DNA of 39,383 nt from Kiritimatiellota bacterium (GTDB lineage: Bacteria; Verrucomicrobiota; Lentisphaeria; Oligosphaerales; JAADHN01), in contig JAADHN010000105.1 in NCBI GenBank assembly GCA_013151865.1, positions 1 through 39,383 of the forward strand, written 5' to 3'. Every line of letters starts with the position of its first letter. Positions within the stretch are counted from its first letter, which is position 1. Below the pieces are notes generated by a model, which did no database searches, was not told the origin of the DNA, and saw only the letters and a program-made list of their open reading frames with translations. The position numbers and the translations under genes are program-made. Positions 33,528 to 39,383 of this stretch are shown here, piece by piece.

Positions 33528-33750
33528 TCTCTGCCTTGGAAGGACCGCTCCCCCTCGGGCGCCGAAGACAGGATACGGCGCAAACCGCTCGAATCGCGTC
33601 GGAAGGTCGAGGAATTGGGCTGTGCCGGACCCGGCGGGACGTGGCGGCAGGACGTCCGGCGCCGCCAACCTCCAGGCAGAGGAGCACAGTCGCCGGGCCC
33701 GACGACAGATCGGTCCCTTTGAAGCTCGAACGAACCCGGGGTGACGCCGC

Positions 33751-34389
33751 ATGACGCAACCGACGGGACAAGGGGGCACGACGCCCGAACTGGTCCGTGC
33801 CTGGATCGCCCGTGGCGAAGACCGCGCGACAGAATTCAAGCTCCGGCCGACGGCCGCACGGAAAATGGCCGTCGAATGTGCGGGACTGGCCAACTCCGGC
33901 GGGGGCCGGCTCCTGCTGGGAATACGAGACGACGGCGAGGTCGCCGGTTGCGACATATCGAGGTCGGACATTGCAGAATTGGTCGGCCGCATCCGCGCTC
34001 TGACGGAACCGCCCGTGCCGGTGCAGGTCGAGTTCTGTCGGATCGACGGGCGCCGCGTCGTGGTCCTGCACATCCGGGGGGACATATCGCCCCCGTACGA
34101 AGTGGACACCGCCGCCGGCCGGCGGTGCCCCGTCCGCGCCGGGGAACACAACATGGAAGCCTCGGCCCTGATGCGGCGCAGCCTCTCCCGCGTTGCTGCG
34201 GCCGGCGGAGAACGACGCCTGCCGCCCCGGTTACGGCAACTCCTTCAGCGGCAAGGCCGGCTCACCGCGCCCGATTACGCGCGTTGTTGCAACATGTCCG
34301 CCCGCCGGGCCCGTCGGGAACTCGTACGGCTCGTGCGGGAAGGCCGGCTCACGAGCTATTGCGATGGTCCCCACGAGTACTTCTGTTGA
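33751..34389 (+). CDS. AlbA_2 (Schlafen-type) putative DNA-binding protein with winged-helix tail
   Basis: A 212-residue protein from ATG 33751, with GGGGTG about eight bases upstream. Residues 15-125 match the AlbA_2 domain: EDRATEFKLRPT (Glu28, Lys30), then ECAGLANSGGGRLLLGIRDDGEVAG. The last 55 residues look like a winged helix (QLLQRQGRLTAPDYARCCNM). Many AlbA_2 proteins are 400-550 residues with an ATPase-like middle domain; that part is absent here. Role is probably DNA binding and transcriptional control, but no target is known. The 223 bases before it contain no gene. Confidence 0.75.
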   Translation: MTQPTGQGGTTPELVRAWIARGEDRATEFKLRPTAARKMAVECAGLANSGGGRLLLGIRDDGEVAGCDISRSDIAELVGRIRALTEPPVPVQVEFCRIDGRRVVVLHIRGDISPPYEVDTAAGRRCPVRAGEHNMEASALMRRSLSRVAAAGGERRLPPRLRQLLQRQGRLTAPDYARCCNMSARRARRELVRLVREGRLTSYCDGPHEYFC

Positions 34390-34448
34390 AAACACGGACT
34401 CCGGGGGTACCCCAGGACAAGACTTGAACAAAGAAACCGGAGGACCCC

Positions 34449-35360
34449 ATGAGAGACGACATCCGCGAATTTGCCCGGATCGGCTTGGTGCATCACATGC
34501 TCTACCCCGCCTGCATGGACGATGCCCGTCTGCATACTGAAACACTTGCGGAGTTCGCAACACGGGACGACATCGAGACTTTCGACTGCTGTCTGCCGTT
34601 CGACCGCGAGGCAGAGAAACGTCTGGCGCCAATCATCCGGGACGCGGGAAAGACCGACGTCACTTTTGCCACGCATCTGTTTCCGCTGCGGAAACTCTCC
34701 TTCTGTTCCACTTCAGACAGCGAGCAGGGCCTGGCCCGACTGGTGGTCGAGGAAATGATCCGGCAGGCCGCGGCCATCGGTGCAACTGGGTTCATCTTTG
34801 CCTCGGGCGGCCCCAGCCCGGACTTGGCCGCAGTCGACAATGAGCAGGCCTTTGCGGAGTTCGCACGGTGGCTGTGCGGCCGGCTCGCACCCCACGGCAT
34901 CACTGCCCAGCTCGAACCGTTCGACACCGACGTGGACAAATGTTTTCTGTACGGCTCGACCTCGAAATGCGTGCAATTGATCGAGTCGCTCCGGCCCGAA
35001 GTGGACAACCTCGGCATCGAACTTGACGTGGCCCACCTGCCCTTGATGGGCGAGTCTTTCGAGAGCGCGATTCGCACGTGCGCACCGCACCTGAAGCGGG
35101 TGCACCTGGGCAATTGTGTTCTCCGTGACACGACCCACCCGCGGTACGGCGACACCCACCCGCCCGTCGGTTTTCCGGGCGGCGAGATCGATGTCCCCGA
35201 GATTGCCGAAATCCTGGCCTTACTCTTGGACATCGATTTTCTGGACCGGACGGCGCGGGGCAACCTGGTCATTGAAATGACTCCGTGGCCCGGCAAGACG
35301 GTCGAAGAGACCGTGGCCGACAACTTCGCGCGTCTCGAGGAAGCTTGGCGGCGGGTCTGA
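34449..35360 (+). CDS. Xylose-isomerase-like TIM-barrel sugar isomerase/epimerase
   Basis: A 303-residue protein from ATG 34449, with GGAGG five bases upstream. Metal-binding positions of the AP_endonuc_2/xylose isomerase-like family are visible: Glu156 (AQLEPFD), Asp193 and His196 (ELDVAHLPLMG), His219 (RVHLGN) and Glu276 (VIEMTPWPG). Members isomerise or epimerise sugars, inositols or hydroxypyruvate; the substrate is not evident. It precedes a TIM-barrel hydrolase-like gene by 21 bases, suggesting a joint sugar pathway. No signal peptide, so cytoplasmic. Metal dependence is inferred from the ligand set. Confidence 0.86.
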   Translation: MRDDIREFARIGLVHHMLYPACMDDARLHTETLAEFATRDDIETFDCCLPFDREAEKRLAPIIRDAGKTDVTFATHLFPLRKLSFCSTSDSEQGLARLVVEEMIRQAAAIGATGFIFASGGPSPDLAAVDNEQAFAEFARWLCGRLAPHGITAQLEPFDTDVDKCFLYGSTSKCVQLIESLRPEVDNLGIELDVAHLPLMGESFESAIRTCAPHLKRVHLGNCVLRDTTHPRYGDTHPPVGFPGGEIDVPEIAEILALLLDIDFLDRTARGNLVIEMTPWPGKTVEETVADNFARLEEAWRRV

Positions 35361-35381
35361 TTGTGACGACCGGGAGGAACA

Positions 35382-36887
35382 ATGATGGTGAAGCCGTCCT
35401 ATCGCTGCCTCTACAACCACGAAATGCTGATCCTGTTCACCTCCCAAACCCCTTGGCAACCGTATTGCGAACCGGTCGGGGATGAACAGGTTCGGCGGTA
35501 CGTCCGGGAACTCGAAGGCACCCAGGTGGACGCCCTGATGTGTTGCCCGACGGCTTGGCGCGCCGTGTTGTGGCCATCGGAAGTGGACCCGCGCTGGGAG
35601 ACCGAGGACGTAGAGCGAGTCGAACCTCCCCGACAATGCGACCTCAAGTACTATGAGAAGGCCTACTGGCGAGTCCGAGAGTACATGCTGCAAGGAAAAG
35701 ACCCGGTACGTCTGACGCGGGACACGGCCCGGGCCCAGGGCTTGGCTTTCTTCTTCTCCTACCGTATGAACGATCACCATTACCTCTGGAATGAAACATG
35801 CCCAACTCACGACCGGTTCTGGCGCGGGCACCCGGAATTCCGCCTCGGGAGCGGGGCTGGTGCGCATTTCAACTATCAGCATCGTGAGGTCCGAGATTAC
35901 TACCTGGCCCTGTTGACCGAACTCTGCACGCGCTATGCCCCCGACGGCCTGGAGCTGGATTTCATGCGCTCGCCCGTCTATTTCCCCAGGGGATCCGAGT
36001 CCGAGGGACGCGACGTGATGACCGGGTTCGTCCGCCGCGTCCGGAAAATGCTGGACGAGACAGCCGGAGAGCGCGGCAGACTACCGCTTTGCGTACGGGT
36101 CCCGCATACTCTCGAACGTGCTCTCAAGGCCGGGCTCGACGTGGAAGCGTGGGCACACGAGGGACTGGTGGACATGGTGAACATTTCGCCGTTTTTCCGA
36201 TCTACGCCAGAAGTCGCCGTCGAGCAGTTCCGCGAACACCTGCCTGCGGACACGGCGGTGTATGCCGAACTCCACTTCATCACGCAGCAAGGCCGGAACC
36301 CAGTACATGGTTTTACCAACAACTACCTGCAGAAAACCACGGTCGAACAGTACGAGACCCTGGCGTTCGAATTCTGGGAACGCGGTGCGGACGGCCTCAG
36401 TTTCTTCAACTTTGCGTATTGCCGGGACCATTCCTTCGGGGAGCCGCGCCGGCTCGAGTTCCCGGGGGTCGAACCGCCGTTCGACATGCTGCGCACGATT
36501 TGCGACCGAGACGCTCTGGCGGGCAGACCGAAACACTACGTGATCGGAGCCGGGTTCGACCTGTTGCCGCGGCCCATCCGACCGGATGTGCCGGCGGAAC
36601 TCGAGTTTCTGGTGCACGCGAATGTTTCGGACGGCGGGCCGCACGAAACCGCCGCGCTGCGTATCGAGACCGCCGAGCCCTGCTGGCGGGTCCCCTTCGA
36701 AGTGGAACTCAATGGGTGCGCGCTCGAGCACAGCAACTATGTAGGGGAGTTGTTCGTGCCGTTTACTCGGGAAGGACTGCCGGCGGCCCGAAATGTCGAA
36801 CACTTCATTGTACCCCTCGGACTCCTGCGACACGGCAAGAATCACGCACGAGTGTCGACGAAAAACCGGGCGCCGGCGCGGCTTTGA
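35382..36887 (+). CDS. TIM-barrel glycoside-hydrolase-like protein (GHL10-like), hypothetical
   Basis: A 501-residue protein at ATG 35382 or 35385; GGAGG at 35373 fits the second ATG slightly better. No signal peptide. Features suggest a TIM barrel of the GHL10-type group: FFFSYRMNDHHYLW, YAPDGLELDFMRSP (GLELDF 189-194, with acidic residues at the usual strand-end catalytic place), LVDMVNISPFF, and ADGLSFFNFAY. The last 120 residues are beta-rich (ELEFLVHANVSDGG), probably a sandwich module. Hydrolase activity is unproven and the substrate unknown. It directly follows the sugar isomerase gene, so a shared catabolic role is likely. Confidence 0.65.
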   Translation: MMVKPSYRCLYNHEMLILFTSQTPWQPYCEPVGDEQVRRYVRELEGTQVDALMCCPTAWRAVLWPSEVDPRWETEDVERVEPPRQCDLKYYEKAYWRVREYMLQGKDPVRLTRDTARAQGLAFFFSYRMNDHHYLWNETCPTHDRFWRGHPEFRLGSGAGAHFNYQHREVRDYYLALLTELCTRYAPDGLELDFMRSPVYFPRGSESEGRDVMTGFVRRVRKMLDETAGERGRLPLCVRVPHTLERALKAGLDVEAWAHEGLVDMVNISPFFRSTPEVAVEQFREHLPADTAVYAELHFITQQGRNPVHGFTNNYLQKTTVEQYETLAFEFWERGADGLSFFNFAYCRDHSFGEPRRLEFPGVEPPFDMLRTICDRDALAGRPKHYVIGAGFDLLPRPIRPDVPAELEFLVHANVSDGGPHETAALRIETAEPCWRVPFEVELNGCALEHSNYVGELFVPFTREGLPAARNVEHFIVPLGLLRHGKNHARVSTKNRAPARL

Positions 36888-37078
36888 GTTGGCCCTGTAC
36901 ACCCCACAGGACCGCGGTGGCCCGTGTTGACCCGCCATCTCCCCGCCCTCTTGTCCCATGATGCCCAGGCGCCGTCTGTCCGGCTCCGGTTTTTCGTTTC
37001 CTTCAGGGGCGGAATCGGTATCGGCGCCGACTCTTCCGCTCGATCGCCGTTTTCGCAGCCGTTCGCCGTCGTCCGGTT

Positions 37079-37921
37079 TTGCCCGGACCGGACAACCCGC
37101 AACAACCGATTTTGCCCAGAACGGGCAGGCGAATACTGGATGTGAGGTCCGGCTGCGGCTGCGCCGTTATCGACCTTGCCCGTAAGATACTGGCGCCCGG
37201 GCAACGGACGGAGCTTCGAACGCGCCTGGTTCTCAAGGGACTGCGCGGACCGTTCAGAAAGAGGTTCTCGGTTCGCTCGAATGCCTCGAACGCACCCCGC
37301 CTCGACCTGTGGGTGACCGGTTCGGTTGTGTACGACCTCACTCTCGAACCGGTGCGCGTAAACTTCGGCGCAATCCCCCCGAACGCCGACCTGACCCGGG
37401 AAGTCGTTTTGTCCGGGAGGAAGAAAGCCGGTGTGAACATCACCGCGGTCCGGACGGAAACCCCCGTGATCCAAGTGGAGCGCGAGGTCGATGGCGGCGG
37501 TCGGTGCAGCCGCTTTTTGATTCATACGGCGCCGCCCTTGCCGGCGGGGGTGTTTCGCGCAACCGTTTTCGTGTCGACCGATTTCCCGAAGTATCGACGC
37601 CTCGAAGTGGGTGTGGCGGCGTTCGTGCTGCCGGAAGTCCGGATTGTGCCGCGCGTCCTGGTTTTCCGGGGCGTTCCGGCGCGGCCGGTCTGGCGCAGAC
37701 TCCTGCTGTTGCCCGGATCGGAGACCGAGTTCCATGTCCTCTCTGTCCGCGTTCCGGTCAAAGGGGCCAAGGTTGAAATCCAGTCCCGGACCGTCGGTCC
37801 CAGCAAGATCCTGTTGACAAACCTGCGGGTATCGGCGGACTTGGATGGGAAAACGATCCACATCAAGACGGACCTGCCGAAAATGAAGGACATCGAAGTG
37901 CCCATCCGGGTACTGCCATGA
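37079..37921 (+). CDS. DUF1573 protein with doubtful N-terminus
   Basis: The frame is open from 36962; the first possible start is TTG 37079, giving 280 residues with no signal peptide or ribosome site. The conserved DUF1573 core is clear: LDVRSGCGCAV, ILAPGQRTELRTRLVL, RGPFRKRFSVRSNAS and LDLWVTGSVV. Two further Ig-like stretches follow (VRVNFGAIPPNADL, EVRIVPRVLVF). What is missing is the N-terminal part with FxxxNxGxA that normally precedes the Cys motif; a match (GQPATTDFAQNGQA) exists in a different frame just upstream at about 37090-37130. A one-base change there, real or a sequence error, may have separated the start. Family members are periplasmic and of unknown function. The stop lies seven bases before the next gene. 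Confidence 0.65.
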   Translation: MPGPDNPQQPILPRTGRRILDVRSGCGCAVIDLARKILAPGQRTELRTRLVLKGLRGPFRKRFSVRSNASNAPRLDLWVTGSVVYDLTLEPVRVNFGAIPPNADLTREVVLSGRKKAGVNITAVRTETPVIQVEREVDGGGRCSRFLIHTAPPLPAGVFRATVFVSTDFPKYRRLEVGVAAFVLPEVRIVPRVLVFRGVPARPVWRRLLLLPGSETEFHVLSVRVPVKGAKVEIQSRTVGPSKILLTNLRVSADLDGKTIHIKTDLPKMKDIEVPIRVLP

Positions 37922-37928
37922 TGCCGCC

Positions 37929-39167
37929 ATGCGCCGCTTTCCCCGAAATGATCTGATTGCCTTGGTCGCACTGACTGTAATTCTGCTCCCGGCCCCTGCA
38001 CGAGAAGGGGCCGACCCGCCCGCCGGTTTTCGGAAGAACGCCGGACCGGATGGCGTCACCCCGCGCGTTACCGTCGAGTATTTCTATGAGAAAGGCTGTC
38101 CTGTCTGTGAGCGGATTACGGCCGAAATCCTTCCGGTCCTCCAACACGAGTACGCCGGGGTTTGCAGAGTTCGGAAACGGGATACGGCGGAAGAGGCGAA
38201 CTATGTCGCGCTCGTGCGGTACATCGAGAAGTTCGGGATTGAAACGAACACTTCGGCCGTCATGGTCGTGAACGGACGATATGTCTTTGCCGGATGGTCT
38301 CGAATCCGGGACGGGGTCGTACCGAAAGTCGAAGAATTGCTCTCCGCGGGGCCGGCCCCGGACGAATCGGTTTCGGCGGCCGGCGGCCCCGAACGGGCAG
38401 GAGACGAACAGGCCGGAGAAATCCTTTCCCGCCGTCTCCGCAGTTTCACACTGCTCGGGGTCATCGGGGGCGGACTCGCGGACGGCATCAATCCGTGTGC
38501 GATCTCGACCCTGGTCTTTTTCCTCAGCCTGCTTTCCGTACTGAAAATCCGCGGTCGGCGCCTGATCATGGTAGGGGTCGCCTTCTGCGCGGCGTCGTTC
38601 CTCACCTACACGGCCCTGGGGCTCGGCCTGTTTGAAATCCTGGGCGTCCTGGACCGAATCGGGGCCTTGCGGAGACCTTTTGAAGTCACCATGGCCGTCG
38701 TGCTCGCGGTCCTGGCTTTCTTATCGTTTCGGGACGCCCTGCGCTTCCACCGGACCCGCGACCCGGCTGCAGTCAGTCTTCGACTTCCCGACGCAATCAA
38801 GCGCCGCATTCATCGCATCCTTCACCGGGGAATCGAGAGCAAACGCCTCCTCATCGGTTCCGCCTTTGCGGGCATTGCCGTGACCGGCCTGGAAGCGGCA
38901 TGCACGGGGCAGGTGTATGTGCCCACCCTGGTCCTGATCGTCAAAGGCGCGGGAGTGGAACACGGACGAAAAGGGCTGGCCCTGGTCTACCTCTTGCTGT
39001 ACAACACCATGTTCATCCTGCCGTTGGTCGCCGCCTTCGTCGTCACTTACCAAGGGCTCAAAACGCATCGATTGCTGCGCTGGAGCCGCCGAAACGTTGT
39101 GGTCGGAAAAGTCGCCCTGGGCTGTTTTTTCGCGGCTCTTGCAGTGTTGTTGTCAGTGCTGCACTGA
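37929..39167 (+). CDS. Thioredoxin-like domain fused to CcdA/DsbD-type membrane domain
   Basis: A 412-residue protein from ATG 37929. Residues 1-23 are a signal or anchor segment. A thioredoxin-like region (45-140) has YEKGCPVC (Cys57, Cys60). From 172 a six- to seven-segment membrane domain shows the CcdA pattern: GLADGINPCAISTLVFFLSL (Cys190) and TGLEAACTGQVYVPTLVLI (Cys325), the two membrane cysteines that pass electrons in DsbD/CcdA. The likely role is carrying reducing power from the cytosol to periplasmic thiols, the fused thioredoxin accepting them. It is coupled to the DUF1573 gene, whose cysteine motif GCGC is a conceivable partner. No strong ribosome site. Confidence 0.85.
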   Translation: MRRFPRNDLIALVALTVILLPAPAREGADPPAGFRKNAGPDGVTPRVTVEYFYEKGCPVCERITAEILPVLQHEYAGVCRVRKRDTAEEANYVALVRYIEKFGIETNTSAVMVVNGRYVFAGWSRIRDGVVPKVEELLSAGPAPDESVSAAGGPERAGDEQAGEILSRRLRSFTLLGVIGGGLADGINPCAISTLVFFLSLLSVLKIRGRRLIMVGVAFCAASFLTYTALGLGLFEILGVLDRIGALRRPFEVTMAVVLAVLAFLSFRDALRFHRTRDPAAVSLRLPDAIKRRIHRILHRGIESKRLLIGSAFAGIAVTGLEAACTGQVYVPTLVLIVKGAGVEHGRKGLALVYLLLYNTMFILPLVAAFVVTYQGLKTHRLLRWSRRNVVVGKVALGCFFAALAVLLSVLH

Positions 39168-39220
39168 GAGAACCGCCGTCCCCGCGGCGCCTGGATGTCG
39201 GTCGAAAAGGCGAGACATGA

Positions 39221-39240
39221 CGATTTTTTCCGGAAAATCG
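39221..39240. promoter_or_regulatory. Palindrome just upstream of a promoter
   Basis: A 12-bp perfect palindrome, TTTTCCGGAAAA (39226-39237), is nested in a wider inverted repeat, CGATTTT (39221-39227) with AAAATCG (39234-39240). It ends one base before the -35 box of the next promoter, so it could be an operator; as RNA it could also form a terminator-like hairpin for the preceding gene, about 55 bases past its stop. Confidence 0.4.
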
Positions 39241-39241
39241 C

Positions 39242-39271
39242 TTGACTTTTCGGGAAGTGCGAGTGTAGATT
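39242..39271 (+). promoter_or_regulatory. Candidate sigma-70 promoter
   Basis: TTGACT (39242-39247) matches the -35 consensus at five of six positions, and TAGATT (39266-39271) is an acceptable -10 at 18-base spacing. It faces the start of the gene cut by the right edge, about 60 bases upstream of that gene's ATG. Confidence 0.55.
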
Positions 39272-39332
39272 GGATCGCCGGTCGGGTTGCATCTTGACGT
39301 CGACCCGGCAGGGAAGGAGGTTGCAGGGTGGG

Positions 39333-39383
39333 ATGACACGGGGGAACGAAATCGGTCGGGACCGCAAGACAAGGTCTGCCGCA
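39333..39383 (+). CDS. N-terminal start of a gene cut by the right edge
   Basis: ATG 39333 lies 12 bases after AAGGAGG, the strongest Shine-Dalgarno match in this stretch, and behind a good promoter. The visible peptide is MTRGNEIGRDRKTRSAA, basic and hydrophilic, still open at the edge. Nothing identifies it. Confidence 0.4.
   Translation, partial: MTRGNEIGRDRKTRSAA

Overview
This is a GC-rich bacterial chromosome window of unknown species with 27 substantial genes plus mobile-element remnants and edge fragments. I see no rRNA, tRNA, CRISPR or prophage genes. Affinity is inferred. A 716-residue GreA with a very large N-terminal extension (the size class known from Chlamydia), a DUF1573 protein, a malectin-tailed PQQ-like propeller, heparinase II/III, GH88 and an outer-membrane Porin_5-type porin together point to a Gram-negative member of the PVC superphylum (Planctomycetes/Verrucomicrobia/Lentisphaerae/Kiritimatiellae) or a neighbouring phylum such as Sumerlaeota or Hydrogenedentes.

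Bases 1-4400 hold the tail of an unknown gene, a porin on the minus strand, and a mobile-element zone: a REP-associated tyrosine transposase with REP-like repeats just upstream, and an IS630-family transposase split by a -1 frame change. Bases 4400-14140 form a secreted-enzyme and polysaccharide region: a transglutaminase-like protein, a heparinase II/III-like lyase, a giant PQQ-like propeller/malectin protein, and a GH88 unsaturated uronyl hydrolase translationally coupled to a cupin. The cupin may be a KdgF-like enzyme acting on the GH88 product. Bases 14140-21030 hold an orphan sigma-54 response regulator, an unknown lipoprotein, the long GreA and an asparagine synthetase.

Bases 21175-28178 are one long minus-strand cluster that looks like an operon for molybdate or tungstate uptake and pterin-cofactor sulfur chemistry. 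It has three substrate-binding proteins, two ModB-type permeases, one ModC-type ATPase, a MoaD/ThiS-like carrier ending in GlyGly, and a MoeB/ThiF-like adenylyltransferase. This mix is the most unusual system in the window. It diverges from a plus-strand nitrogen block (PII protein with no tyrosine, glutamate dehydrogenase, bifunctional ArgJ) across an AT-rich palindromic intergenic region.

Downstream on the plus strand come a GT4 glycosyltransferase overlapping an M55 D-aminopeptidase, an AlbA_2-type DNA-binding protein, a xylose-isomerase-like TIM barrel next to a GHL10-like TIM-barrel protein, and a DUF1573 gene with a doubtful N-terminus coupled to a thioredoxin-CcdA fusion. The window ends with a palindrome, a sigma-70-like promoter and the first codons of another gene. 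Many translation starts were moved downstream of the longest open frame because a Shine-Dalgarno site and signal peptide fit better there; these choices are noted per gene.
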